From NCBI RefSeq assembly GCF_012927415.1, contig NZ_JABBPF010000161.1, positions 30,061 through 94,060 of the forward strand: a stretch of 64,000 nt of DNA. Reading direction: 5' to 3'. Of this stretch, positions 8,365 to 16,943 are shown one piece after another. The notes below the pieces were generated by a model, which saw only the letters and a program-made list of their open reading frames with translations, was not told where the DNA came from and made no database searches. A program made the position numbers and the translations under genes. Position 1 is the stretch's first letter. Every line of letters begins with the position of its first letter. The stretch comes from Polaromonas sp. GTDB taxonomy: Bacteria > Pseudomonadota > Gammaproteobacteria > Burkholderiales > Burkholderiaceae_C.

Positions 8365-11300
8365 GCGCCCGCCAGCAACGCCACATTGCCGCCCGCCGCC
8401 GTGGTGTTCACCGTCACCGTCTGCTCGCTGCAGAAGCGGTACAGGTAGTGCGGCCCGCCGGCTTTCGGGCCGGTGCCCGACAGGCCTTCGCCGCCGAAAG
8501 GCTGCACGCCCACCACGGCGCCAATCATGTTGCGGTTGACATAGATGTTGCCGACGCGCGCCGCCCGGGCCAGCGCCCTGGCGCGCGAATCGATGCGGGT
8601 CTGCAGGCCCAGAGTGAGGCCGTAACCGAGGGCGTTGATCTGTTCAATCACCGCTTCGGGCGTTTTCAGCGCGCCGCTGCCCCAACGCACGATCTGCAGC
8701 ACGGGGCCGAAAATCTCGTCGCTGACGTCGGCCAGGCGGGCTACTTCAAAAGCGGCGGGGAAAATCGTATTTGCTATTGAATCAATAGCTGCTTGTGCCG
8801 GCAACACCTGGACATGGAGCACTTTTGATGTTGAATTGAGGCGCTGTAGATGGCGCTGGATGTTGTCAAACGCCTCGCGGTCAATCACCGGCCCCACATC
8901 GGTCGCCAGCTCGGCCGGGTTGCCGACCACCAGTTCCTGCGCTGCGCCCTGGATCATTTCGATCACGGCATCGGCAATACCTTCATGCACGCAAAGCAGA
9001 CGCAGCGCCGAACAGCGCTGGCCGGCCGAGCGGAATGCGCTTTGCACCACTGCATCGACGACCTGTTCGGGCAGCGCCGTGCTGTCGACCAGCATCGCGT
9101 TGATGCCGCCGGTCTCGGCGATCAGCGGGGTAATGGGACCGTCCTTGGCGGCCAGCGCCCGGTTGATCACCCTGGCGACCTGGGTCGAGCCGGTGAAGAC
9201 GACGCCCGCCACGCCGGGACTTGCTACCAGCGCCGCGCCCACCGTTTCGCCAGGGCCGTGCAGCAACTGCAAAGCGCCTTCGGGAACGCCGGCCTGGTGC
9301 AACAGTTTCACCGCTTCCCAGGCAACGCCTGGCGTCTGTTCGGCGGGCTTGGCCAGCACGGCATTGCCGGTGGCCAGCGCAGCCGCGACCTGGCCGGTAA
9401 AAATCGCCAGCGGGAAATTCCACGGGCTGATGCAGACCCAGACGCCGCGAGCGACCAGCCGCAACTCGTTGGTTTCGCCGGTCGGCCCCGGCAGCGCCAC
9501 TGGCTGCATGATTCTTTCGGCTTCATCGGCGTAGTAGCGCAGGAAGTCCACCGCCTCGCGCACCTCGGATACCGCATCGCCCCAGGTTTTGAAGGCTTCC
9601 TTTACCAGCAGCGCGCAGAACCTCGGCATTTGCTGCTGCAGCGCATCGCCAGCGCGGCGCAGAATGGCGGCGCGCTCGGAAACCTCCACTTTGCTCCATT
9701 TTTGATAGCTACTAATGCCGATACTTACTGGACCTGCGGCCAATGTGGCGTCAAATTCTGGCACAACGGGCAGCTGGGTGGTGTCGAGTGCCGCCAGTAG
9801 TGGCGCGCGCATGCTCTGGACCGTCAGATCCAGCCCCAGGCTGTTCGCGCGTCCGGGGCCATACAACACCGGCGGCAGCGGCAGGGAAGCCTCGGGCTCA
9901 AGCCGTAGCGGCGAGGTCAGCAACTCATCCATGCCCACGGACTCGTCGGCAAGCTGGTGCACAAAGGAGGAGTTGGCGCCGTTCTCCAGCAGACGGCGCA
10001 CCAGGTAGGCCAGCAGGTCGCGGTGCGCTCCGACGGGCGCGTAGACGCGGCAGCTGATCAACGGGTTTTTCAGCACCTCGCGAAAAATGCCGTCGCCCAT
10101 GCCGTGCAGCTTTTGCAACTCAAACTGAGGTGTGACCCCCACGCTGGTCGCTGCGCGTACTGCGCTGCCCCCCGCCGCCGCATTCGCAGCCATCTGCAGG
10201 ATGGCGGCGATGGTGGCGGCGTTATGGCCGGCAAACTGCGGATAGATTGCATCGGGCGCGGCCAGCAAGGCCTGGGCACACGCCAGATAAGACACGTCGG
10301 TGTGGTGTTTGTGCGTGAACACCGGGTAATGCGGCAGGCCCAGCTCCTGCGCGCGTTTGATCTCCGAATCCCAGTACGCGCCCTTGACCAGACGGCACAT
10401 CAGGCGCAGCCGGTGTTTGCGGGCAATGCCGATGACATGTTCGATCAGCTCAAGCGAGCGGCTTTGATAGGCCTGCATCGCCAGGCCAAACCCCTGCCAC
10501 TGCGGCTGCTGCTGCGCCACCCGGGCGGCCAGCGCCTCAAATACGTCGAGCGACAATTCCAGCCGATCCACTTCCTCGGCGTCAATCGTCAGGTTGATAT
10601 TGGCGCGGGCGGCCAGCTCGCACAGGTCCCAGACGCGCGGCACCAGCTCGGCCATCACGCGGGCGTGTTGCGCGTCCTCATAGCGCGGATGGAGCGCGCT
10701 GAGTTTGATAGAAATACCGTCATTTTGCTCGCATGTCGAATGAGTATCGGCACCAACAGCTATTGATTTAATAGCATTCACGTAGTTTTCGAGATACCGC
10801 TGCGCATCCGCCCCGGTGCGTGCGCCTTCGCCCAGCATGTCGTAGCTGTAGCGCAAATTGCTGATTTTGCGGCGCGCAGCGTCGGCTTCCTTCATGGCCT
10901 CGGCTATCGTCTGGCCGAGCACGAACTGGCGGCCCAGCAGCTGCACCGCGCGCAGCGTGGCTGCCACCACCGAACGAGCGCCCAGCCGGCTCATGAGGCC
11001 GGGCTGGCCATCCTCCGGCAGAAACTTCTTGGACAGGGCAATCGCCGAGGCCGACAACCGGACCATCACGCCATCGCTGGCGCTGTCAAAGTCAGCGCGG
11101 CCGAGCTGGTCAGCGGTCAGCGCAATCGCGGTTTCGGTGTCGGGCACGCGCAGCAGCGCTTCGGCCAGCCGCATCAGCGCCAGCCCTTCGGCGCTGGAAA
11201 TCGGGTACTCCCGGAGCAGGCTCTCCATGGCCCAGAAAGGCGGCGGATTCTTGCGCACCTCCTGCACCCAGGGCTGGGCTGACTGGGCCGCAGCAGCCCA

Positions 11301-11390
11301 GTCAAGCGCCCCTGACAGCCGCTGCAGCTGGCTTGCCACCACCGTGGCCTCGGTGCGGTAAGGAAAAGGCAGGCGGGGGGTTTCTGACAT
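8361..11390 (-). CDS. putA: Bifunctional proline dehydrogenase / glutamate-semialdehyde dehydrogenase
   Basis: 1009 aa, the short type-A PutA without the N-terminal ribbon-helix-helix DNA-binding domain of the 1,300-aa enzymes. It oxidises proline to glutamate in two channelled steps, passing electrons to quinone from FAD and then reducing NAD+. The FAD barrel domain shows GISIKLSALHPRY and RLVKGAYWDSEIKRAQ; the aldehyde dehydrogenase domain shows ISPWNFPLAIF, FTGSTQVA, ETGGINAM and the catalytic Cys in SAGQRCSALR. Because the protein cannot repress its own gene, the divergent Lrp-type gene is the likely regulator. Odd: two 17-bp palindromic elements (codons 206 and 868), a related fragment near 9705 and one GC-rich repeat near 10,140 lie in frame in the coding sequence. 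Confidence 0.97.
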   Translation of the reverse strand: MSETPRLPFPYRTEATVVASQLQRLSGALDWAAAAQSAQPWVQEVRKNPPPFWAMESLLREYPISSAEGLALMRLAEALLRVPDTETAIALTADQLGRADFDSASDGVMVRLSASAIALSKKFLPEDGQPGLMSRLGARSVVAATLRAVQLLGRQFVLGQTIAEAMKEADAARRKISNLRYSYDMLGEGARTGADAQRYLENYVNAIKSIAVGADTHSTCEQNDGISIKLSALHPRYEDAQHARVMAELVPRVWDLCELAARANINLTIDAEEVDRLELSLDVFEALAARVAQQQPQWQGFGLAMQAYQSRSLELIEHVIGIARKHRLRLMCRLVKGAYWDSEIKRAQELGLPHYPVFTHKHHTDVSYLACAQALLAAPDAIYPQFAGHNAATIAAILQMAANAAAGGSAVRAATSVGVTPQFELQKLHGMGDGIFREVLKNPLISCRVYAPVGAHRDLLAYLVRRLLENGANSSFVHQLADESVGMDELLTSPLRLEPEASLPLPPVLYGPGRANSLGLDLTVQSMRAPLLAALDTTQLPVVPEFDATLAAGPVSIGISSYQKWSKVEVSERAAILRRAGDALQQQMPRFCALLVKEAFKTWGDAVSEVREAVDFLRYYADEAERIMQPVALPGPTGETNELRLVARGVWVCISPWNFPLAIFTGQVAAALATGNAVLAKPAEQTPGVAWEAVKLLHQAGVPEGALQLLHGPGETVGAALVASPGVAGVVFTGSTQVARVINRALAAKDGPITPLIAETGGINAMLVDSTALPEQVVDAVVQSAFRSAGQRCSALRLLCVHEGIADAVIEMIQGAAQELVVGNPAELATDVGPVIDREAFDNIQRHLQRLNSTSKVLHVQVLPAQAAIDSIANTIFPAAFEVARLADVSDEIFGPVLQIVRWGSGALKTPEAVIEQINALGYGLTLGLQTRIDSRARALARAARVGNIYVNRNMIGAVVGVQPFGGEGLSGTGPKAGGPHYLYRFCSEQTVTVNTTAAGGNVALLAGA
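8773..8789. repeat. Family A palindrome in putA (copy 1)
   Basis: GCTATTGAATCAATAGC, a perfect 8-1-8 palindrome. On the putA coding strand it begins exactly at codon 868 and is read AIDSIA. Confidence 0.8.
9697..9720. repeat. Divergent family A-like fragment in putA
   Basis: Contains TTTTTGATAGCTACTAATGC, which shares the GATAGCT half of family A but lacks the second arm. It is read in putA as ISSYQKWS. Assignment to the family is tentative. Confidence 0.35.
10136..10174. repeat. Family B GC-rich repeat inside putA
   Basis: The sequence CCCCCACGCTGGTCGCTGCG, followed by TACTGCGCTGCCCCCC, closely matches the intergenic units at 12.05-12.26 kb and 52.04-52.2 kb. In putA it is read without a stop as GGSAVRAATSVGV. 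Confidence 0.7.
10759..10775. repeat. Family A palindrome in putA (copy 2)
   Basis: GCTATTGATTTAATAGC, palindromic at 7 of 8 arm positions. On the coding strand it starts exactly at codon 206 and reads AIKSIA, just before the conserved GISIKLSALHPRY block. Confidence 0.75.
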
Positions 11391-11522
11391 CTAGCGCTCC
11401 ATCCAGGTTTTTTTCAGCAATTCGGGCAAACCGCCCTAATCAAACTCAATACAGCGATGTTCCAGCGAAGGCCGCCGAGTTTTCCGCTAAATTCGGGTTC
11501 TTTACCAAATAATTCACTACTC

Positions 11523-12002
11523 ATGTTCGAGACCTCACCAGATATTGACCGTATCGACCTGAAAATCCTGAATGCGCTGCAGCGCGACGGCCGCATTTCC
11601 AACCTCAAGCTGGCTGAAGGCGTGGCGCTGTCACCCACGGCCGTGCTGGCGCGCGTGCAGCGGCTCACCCGCGACGGCTACATCCTGGGCTATGAGGCGC
11701 GGCTGGACCCGCTCAGGCTGGGCGCCGGGATGATGGTGTTTGTCGAGGTGCTGCTGGACCGCACCACGCCCAATGTGTTTGAAGCCTTCAAGGCCTCCGT
11801 GCAGGTGTATCCCCAAATCATGGAATGCCATATGGTGGCCGGTGGTTTCGACTACCTGCTCAAAACCCGCATGGCCGACATGGCCGCTTACCGGTCATTT
11901 GCCGGCACCGTGCTGTGGCAACTGCCCGGCGTGCGCGAAACCCGCACCTACGCAGTGATGGAGGAAGTCAAGAACACCACCCGGCTGGCGCTGGGCGTTT
12001 AG
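11523..12002 (+). CDS. Lrp/AsnC-family regulator, probably of putA
   Basis: 159 aa from the ATG at 11523 (MFETSPDIDRIDLKILNAL). The 22 upstream codons of the track ORF lie in the divergent promoter region. The N-terminal winged helix-turn-helix (ILNALQRDGRISNLKLAEGVALSPTAVLARVQRL) is followed by the RAM ligand-binding domain (YILGYEARLDP, VQVYPQIMECHMVAGGFDYLL, PGVRETRTY). Such proteins form octamers and sense amino acids. Divergent placement 132 bp from a putA that lacks its own DNA-binding domain suggests a PutR/BkdR-like proline-responsive activator; that role is inferred. Confidence 0.88.
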   Translation: MFETSPDIDRIDLKILNALQRDGRISNLKLAEGVALSPTAVLARVQRLTRDGYILGYEARLDPLRLGAGMMVFVEVLLDRTTPNVFEAFKASVQVYPQIMECHMVAGGFDYLLKTRMADMAAYRSFAGTVLWQLPGVRETRTYAVMEEVKNTTRLALGV

Positions 12003-12049
12003 CTGACCGATACATCCGGGCGGTTCGCATTTACCCCACGCCGCAGTGA

Positions 12050-12262
12050 GCAAGCGTGGGGGATCTATTTTCCGGCCGGGGCCGCGGATCTGGCTTTGCC
12101 AGTCCGCTGGCGCAGCGACCCCCTCGGGGGGCAGCACAGTACGCCAAGCGACAAGCGTAGGCTTTCTATTTTCGAGCAGGGGCCGCGGATCTGGCTTTGC
12201 CAGTCCGCTGGCGCAGCGGCCCCCTCGGGGGGCAGCGCAGTACGCGAAGCGACAAGCGTGGG
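12050..12262. repeat. Two tandem family B repeats, 101-bp period
   Basis: Between the Lrp gene and yggS (convergent) two near-identical units start GGGGCCGCGGATCTGGCTTT at 12078 and again at 12179. Each contains CAGTCCGCTGGCGCAGCG, a CCCCCTCGGGGGG hairpin and GAAGCGACAAGCGTG-type ends. The region carries no credible gene; the hairpins could end transcription from both sides. The same unit occurs inside the helicase gene at 33.3 kb. Confidence 0.85.
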
Positions 12263-12268
12263 GGCTCT

Positions 12269-12988
12269 TTACCTCCCGCCAAAAATGGCCGTCCCCACCC
12301 GCACCATGGTGCTGCCGGCATGAATCGCCGCCTCCAGATCAGCCGTCATGCCCATGGAAAGCGTGTCCATCGGCAACGCCAGCACGCCAGCCGCATTGAT
12401 CTGGTCAAAAATGGCCTTGGTCCTTGCATGGAGGGCGCAAGCAGCTGCAAAATCAATAGCAGGCTCGGGAATCGCCATCAAGCCGCGCAGTACCAGTCGC
12501 GGCAGCCGGGCGACCTCTTGCGCCAATCCCGGGACATCGGCAGGCGCCACCCCGGATTTGTTGGCGCCGCCGTCCACATTGACCTGCAGACAGATTTGCA
12601 GCGATGGCAAGGCTGGCGGCCGCTGCTCGCTCAGGCGCTGGGCAATCTTCAAACGATCGACCGACTGGACCCAGTCAAAGTGCTCCGCCAACAGCCGGGT
12701 CTTGTTGCCTTGCACCGGACCGATGCAGTGCCATTGCAGCGCTTCACGTTGGCCGCCCGGCTGGGCTTGCTGCCAGCCGTTCAATGCCTCAATCTTCGCG
12801 ACACCCTCGACAATGTAGTTTTCCCCGAACGCGCGCTGCCCGGCCAGCACCGCCTGCGTCACGTCATCGGCGCCAAAGGTTTTCGAAACGGCCAGCAACC
12901 GGACACTGGCCGGGTCGCGCCCTGCAGCAATACATGCCGCGTGAATTCGGTCAAGAACAAGCTGGAGACTGCGTGCAATCGTGGTCAT
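12269..12988 (-). CDS. yggS: Pyridoxal-phosphate homeostasis protein, YggS family
   Basis: 239 aa, the usual family length. It binds PLP without a known catalytic reaction and buffers PLP and amino-acid/keto-acid pools in the cytoplasm. The PLP lysine is K36 in LLAVSKTFGADDV; other family blocks are AFGENYIVEG, WHCIGPVQGNKTRLL, LQVNVDGGANKSG, LSMGMTADLEAAI and GSTMVRVGTAIFG. It is divergent from pilT, an arrangement common in proteobacteria. A family A palindrome variant is embedded at codon 177 (read AIDFAA), in the segment between PEP and the LHART helix. Confidence 0.95.
   Translation of the reverse strand: MTTIARSLQLVLDRIHAACIAAGRDPASVRLLAVSKTFGADDVTQAVLAGQRAFGENYIVEGVAKIEALNGWQQAQPGGQREALQWHCIGPVQGNKTRLLAEHFDWVQSVDRLKIAQRLSEQRPPALPSLQICLQVNVDGGANKSGVAPADVPGLAQEVARLPRLVLRGLMAIPEPAIDFAAACALHARTKAIFDQINAAGVLALPMDTLSMGMTADLEAAIHAGSTMVRVGTAIFGGR
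12444..12460. repeat. Family A palindrome variant in yggS
   Basis: GCTGCAAAATCAATAGC keeps the AATAGC arm and the 17-bp length while the other arm has drifted. On the coding strand it starts at codon 177 and reads AIDFAA, the same phase as in putA and the helicase. Confidence 0.5.
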
Positions 12989-13032
12989 AATGCAAATGTA
13001 AACTCAGATACAAACTCCAAGGATTCCCAGGG

Positions 13033-14076
13033 ATGGACATTACGCAGCTGCTGGCCTTTAGCGTCAAGAACAAGGCGTCCGACTTGCACTTATCGGCTGG
13101 GTTGCCTCCCATGATCCGGGTTCACGGCGACGTGCGCCGCATCAATATTGATCCGCTGGACCACAAACAGGTGCATGCCATGGTGTATGACATCATGAAT
13201 GACACCCAGCGCAAGCAATACGAAGAGTTTCTCGAGGTTGATTTCTCCTTCGAAATTGACGGTCTGGCGCGCTTTCGTGTCAATGCCTTCAACCAGAACC
13301 GTGGCGCTGGCGCCGTGCTGCGAACCATTCCCTCCAAGATTTTGACGCTGGAGCAACTCGGCGCGCCAAAGATTTTTGGCGACTTGGCGCTCAAGCCGCG
13401 TGGCATGGTGCTGGTGACGGGACCTACCGGCTCGGGCAAATCCACCACGCTGGCGGCCATGGTCAATTACCTGAATGAAACCGAGTACGGCCATATCCTG
13501 ACGGTCGAAGACCCCATCGAATTTGTCCACGAATCCAAAAAATGCCTGATCAACCAGCGCGAGGTCGGTCCCCACACGCTGAGCTTCAGCGCGGCGCTGA
13601 GGTCGGCCTTGCGCGAAGATCCCGACGCCATCCTGGTCGGCGAAATGCGCGATCTGGAAACCATTCGACTGGCCATGACGGCAGCCGAAACCGGCCACCT
13701 GGTGTTTGGCACGCTACATACCTCCAGCGCCGCCAAGACGATTGACCGCGTGATTGACGTTTTTCCGGCAGCAGAAAAGGAGATGATCCGGTCCATGCTA
13801 TCGGAATCGCTGCAGGCGGTGATTTCGCAAACGCTGTGCAAGACCAAGGACGGTCAGGGCCGCGTCGCAGCACACGAAATCATGCTGGGCACCAGCGCCA
13901 TCCGCAACCTGATCCGTGAAGCCAAGGTGGCGCAGATGTACTCGTCGATCCAGACCGGCAACAGCGTGGGCATGCAGACGCTGGACCAGAATCTGACCGA
14001 ACTGGTCAAACGCAACGTGATTTCTGCGGCGGAAGCTCGCAGCAAGGCCAAAATTCCCGAAAACTTTCCGGGCTGA
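13033..14076 (+). CDS. pilT: Type IV pilus retraction ATPase PilT
   Basis: 347 aa, typical length. Hexameric ATPase at the inner-membrane base of type IV pili, powering retraction for twitching and DNA uptake. Walker A is GPTGSGKST (130-138), the Asp box VEDPIEF (158-164), Walker B AILVGEMRD (199-207) and the His box AETGHLVFGTLHT (218-230). The PilT-specific AIRNLIRE motif is intact near the C-terminus. It begins 44 bp after the divergent yggS start and is followed at 25 bp by the cNMP-binding gene and then pilU, probably one operon. Confidence 0.97.
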   Translation: MDITQLLAFSVKNKASDLHLSAGLPPMIRVHGDVRRINIDPLDHKQVHAMVYDIMNDTQRKQYEEFLEVDFSFEIDGLARFRVNAFNQNRGAGAVLRTIPSKILTLEQLGAPKIFGDLALKPRGMVLVTGPTGSGKSTTLAAMVNYLNETEYGHILTVEDPIEFVHESKKCLINQREVGPHTLSFSAALRSALREDPDAILVGEMRDLETIRLAMTAAETGHLVFGTLHTSSAAKTIDRVIDVFPAAEKEMIRSMLSESLQAVISQTLCKTKDGQGRVAAHEIMLGTSAIRNLIREAKVAQMYSSIQTGNSVGMQTLDQNLTELVKRNVISAAEARSKAKIPENFPG

Positions 14077-14101
14077 ACGACCTGACACCAGGAGAAAATC
14101 A

Positions 14102-14731
14102 ATGAAGGGCTTACTCGGACTTCTCAAGCAATCCAGGCGAACCAAAGAGGTTGACGACAGCGACTCGCTGCTGTTTTCGACCGCTTTTGCCGACCTGGGC
14201 GTCGATTCGGCCATGTTGATTCCGTGGGAGGCCCGCGCCAACGAAATCGGCTCCAAGCGCCTGTCCGCCAGCCGCGGCAGCAAGCTGCTGCAGGCCCTGT
14301 GGGCCAAAGACAAATACATGGCAAAGCTGTCCTCTAACTTCGTTTCCCGGCTGGAACAGTTTTTTGATTTCGCCTCTGTCACGGCCGGCCGGGACATCAT
14401 CCGCCAGGATGAATACGGCGACTTCATGATCGTGCTGCTGACCGGCACCATTGCTGTGGACCGCGCCCAACCCTGGGGCGAGCGCCTTCGCCTTACGGAA
14501 GCGCGCCCAGGCGAATTGCTGGGGGAAATGTCGCTGCTGGACAGCGGCATGCGCTTTTCAGTCTGCACCTCGCTCACCGATTGCGAAATTGCCGTGCTGA
14601 GCGCCCAGGCGCTCGACGAGATGATGGTCGCTGACCCGGCACTGGCCGCCAGCCTGATTGCCCTGCTGGCACGCAAGCTATCGCGGCGCCTCAGGGTGGT
14701 CAGCGCCCGGCTGAGCGACAAGAAAATTTGA
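14102..14731 (+). CDS. Cyclic-nucleotide-binding domain protein between pilT and pilU
   Basis: 209 aa. An N-terminal 70-residue region without a recognised domain is followed by a cNMP-binding beta-roll: AGRDIIRQDEYGDFMIVLLTG, then the phosphate-binding cassette region PGELLGEMSLLDSGMRFS and DCEIAVLSAQALDEM, with a helical tail LIALLARKLSRRLR. No HTH follows the roll, so it is not a CRP-type transcription factor. Start ATG with AGGAGA upstream. Its position between the two retraction motors suggests that it couples a nucleotide signal (cAMP or c-di-GMP) to pilus retraction; ligand and partner are inferred. Confidence 0.85.
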   Translation: MKGLLGLLKQSRRTKEVDDSDSLLFSTAFADLGVDSAMLIPWEARANEIGSKRLSASRGSKLLQALWAKDKYMAKLSSNFVSRLEQFFDFASVTAGRDIIRQDEYGDFMIVLLTGTIAVDRAQPWGERLRLTEARPGELLGEMSLLDSGMRFSVCTSLTDCEIAVLSAQALDEMMVADPALAASLIALLARKLSRRLRVVSARLSDKKI

Positions 14732-14775
14732 CGTGTTCCCACCAATGCTCCCGCTGAATTTCTAGAGGACCCTTC

Positions 14776-15912
14776 ATGGAACGCGATCAGGCCAGTAAAT
14801 TCATCAACGATCTCCTGAGGCTCATGGTCAGCCGCGGCGGCAGCGACCTGTTCATCACCGGAGACTTCCCCCCCGCCATCAAGGTGGACGGCAGGGTGAC
14901 CAAGGTATCGTCGCAGCCGCTGAATGCCGGCCATACGCTGGCACTGGCGCGTGCCCTCATGAACGACAAGCAGTCAGCCGAATTTGAGCGCACCAAGGAG
15001 TGCAACTTCGCCATCTCGCCGCCCGGCGTAGGCCGGTTTCGGGTCAACGCTTTCCTGCAGCAGGGCAAGGTCGGCATGGTGATGCGCGTCATTCCGGCCA
15101 CCCTGCCCACGATTGACGCCCTGGCGCTGCCGCAGATCCTCAAGGACGTGGCCATGACCAAGCGCGGGTTGACCATTTTGGTAGGCGCCACCGGCTCGGG
15201 CAAGTCGACCACCGTGGCCGCCATGATTGACTGGCGCAACGAGCAATCGTTTGGCCACATCATCACGATTGAAGATCCGGTGGAATTTGTCCACATGCAC
15301 AAAAACTGCGTGGTGACGCAGCGCGAGGTCGGGCTGGACACGGACAGCTGGGAGTCCGCACTGAAAAACTCGCTGCGCCAGGCGCCCGATGTGATTTTGA
15401 TGGGCGAGATCCGCGACCGCGAAACCATGGAGCATGCCCTGACTTTTGCCGAGACCGGCCATTTGTGCATTGCCACGCTGCACGCCAACAGCGCCAATCA
15501 GGCGATGGACCGGATCATCAACTTTTTCCCGGAAGAACGCCGGGACCAGTTGTTGATGGATTTGTCGCTCAACCTCAAAGCCGTGGTTTCCCAGCGGCTG
15601 GTCCCCAAGCAGGACAGCAAGGGGCGTTATGCAGCGGTCGAAATCATGCTCAATTCACCGCTGATTTCCGACCTGATCTTCAAGGGCGAGGTGACCGAAA
15701 TCAAGGAGATCATGAAGAAAAGCCGCAATATGGGCATGCAGACCTTTGACCAGGCGCTGTTTGATGCCTTCGAAGGCAACCATATCAGCTACGAAGACGC
15801 CCTGCGCAACGCCGACTCGGTGAACGACCTGCGCCTGCAGATCAAGCTCAATTCCCAGCGCGCCAAGTCATCCGACCTGGCAGCGGGTACCGAAAATTTC
15901 GCCATCGTTTAA
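14776..15912 (+). CDS. pilU: Type IV pilus retraction ATPase PilU
   Basis: 378 aa. PilT paralogue that assists PilT-dependent retraction. Walker A GATGSGKSTT, Asp box IEDPVEFVH, Walker B VILMGEIRDRET and His box AETGHLCIATLHAN are all present. The AIRNLIRE motif of PilT is replaced by SDLIFKGEVTEIKE, which marks it as PilU. The start ATG lies 44 bp after the cNMP gene with GAGGACC upstream. The conserved ATPase residues suggest an active enzyme. Confidence 0.95.
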   Translation: MERDQASKFINDLLRLMVSRGGSDLFITGDFPPAIKVDGRVTKVSSQPLNAGHTLALARALMNDKQSAEFERTKECNFAISPPGVGRFRVNAFLQQGKVGMVMRVIPATLPTIDALALPQILKDVAMTKRGLTILVGATGSGKSTTVAAMIDWRNEQSFGHIITIEDPVEFVHMHKNCVVTQREVGLDTDSWESALKNSLRQAPDVILMGEIRDRETMEHALTFAETGHLCIATLHANSANQAMDRIINFFPEERRDQLLMDLSLNLKAVVSQRLVPKQDSKGRYAAVEIMLNSPLISDLIFKGEVTEIKEIMKKSRNMGMQTFDQALFDAFEGNHISYEDALRNADSVNDLRLQIKLNSQRAKSSDLAAGTENFAIV

Positions 15913-15990
15913 ACACACGCGGCAGCACCAGAGCGGCCAGCGCCTTTCCTGAACGCCTCATTCACCTCGACCCTTCGCGAGTTCTATCCG

Positions 15991-16893
15991 ATGACCAGCA
16001 CCCACCCCAAAACCTACGAATCATCCACCCCGCGCAAAGTTGCCTTTCTCGGGCTGGGCGTGATGGGTTACTCGATGGCGGGCCATCTCGCGCTGGCCGG
16101 CCATCGGGTCACGGTCTACAACCGCAGCGCCGCAAAAGCCCACGCATGGTGCGGCGAATTCAAGGGCACGTCGGCCACCACCCCGCGCGAAGCCGCCGCC
16201 GGTGCCGATATTGTGTTTTGCTGCGTCGGCAATGACGATGACCTGCGTGCGGTGGCATTGGGCACGGAAGGCGCTTTTGCAGGCATGAAGCCGGCTGCCG
16301 TGTTTGCAGACCACACCACGGCATCGGCCAATGTGGCCCGCGAACTGCACGCCGCAGCCCGGCCACTTGGCCTGCAATTCATCGACGCCCCCGTCTCTGG
16401 CGGCCAGGCAGGTGCCCAGAACGGCGCGCTCACCGTGATGTGCGGTGGCGACGCGGCGGCGTTCGACATCGTCAAGCCGGCCGGCATGGCTTTTTCAAAG
16501 GCTTTCACCCTGATGGGCGAGGTAGGTGCCGGCCAGCTCACCAAAATGGTCAACCAGATCTGTATTGCCGGCCTGGTACAGGGCTTGAGCGAAGCCGTGG
16601 CCTTTGGCCAGAAAGCCGGGCTGGATGTGAATCAGGTGCTCGACGTGATCGGCAAGGGCGCAGCGCAAAGCTGGCAGCTCGACAATCGCGGCAAGACCAT
16701 GGTGGCCGACCAGTTCGATTTCGGTTTTGCGGTTGACTGGATGCGCAAGGATCTGGGACTGGTGCTGGACGAAGCCAAACGAAATGGAGCCCGACTGCCC
16801 GTGACGGCCCTGGTAGACCAGTTTTATGCCGACGTGCAAGCCATGGGTGGCCAGCGCTGGGATACTTCCAGCCTCATCAGGCGCCTGAAATAA
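15991..16893 (+). CDS. 3-hydroxyisobutyrate dehydrogenase-family NAD(P) oxidoreductase
   Basis: 300 aa. Beta-hydroxyacid dehydrogenase fold: N-terminal Rossmann motif FLGLGVMGYSMAGHLALAGH, substrate-binding DAPVSGGQAGAQNGALTVMCGG and catalytic Lys in GQLTKMVNQICIAG, then the all-helical C-terminal domain. Family members oxidise 3-hydroxyisobutyrate, tartronate semialdehyde or related short hydroxyacids; the exact substrate (or a GLYR-like succinic semialdehyde reductase role) is not visible. It lies 78 bp after pilU on the same strand but is functionally unrelated to it. Confidence 0.88.
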   Translation: MTSTHPKTYESSTPRKVAFLGLGVMGYSMAGHLALAGHRVTVYNRSAAKAHAWCGEFKGTSATTPREAAAGADIVFCCVGNDDDLRAVALGTEGAFAGMKPAAVFADHTTASANVARELHAAARPLGLQFIDAPVSGGQAGAQNGALTVMCGGDAAAFDIVKPAGMAFSKAFTLMGEVGAGQLTKMVNQICIAGLVQGLSEAVAFGQKAGLDVNQVLDVIGKGAAQSWQLDNRGKTMVADQFDFGFAVDWMRKDLGLVLDEAKRNGARLPVTALVDQFYADVQAMGGQRWDTSSLIRRLK

Positions 16894-16943
16894 GCCTGGG
16901 GAATATCTTCAGGCCAGCCGCCCGTGAACGTGGCGGCAAGGGC

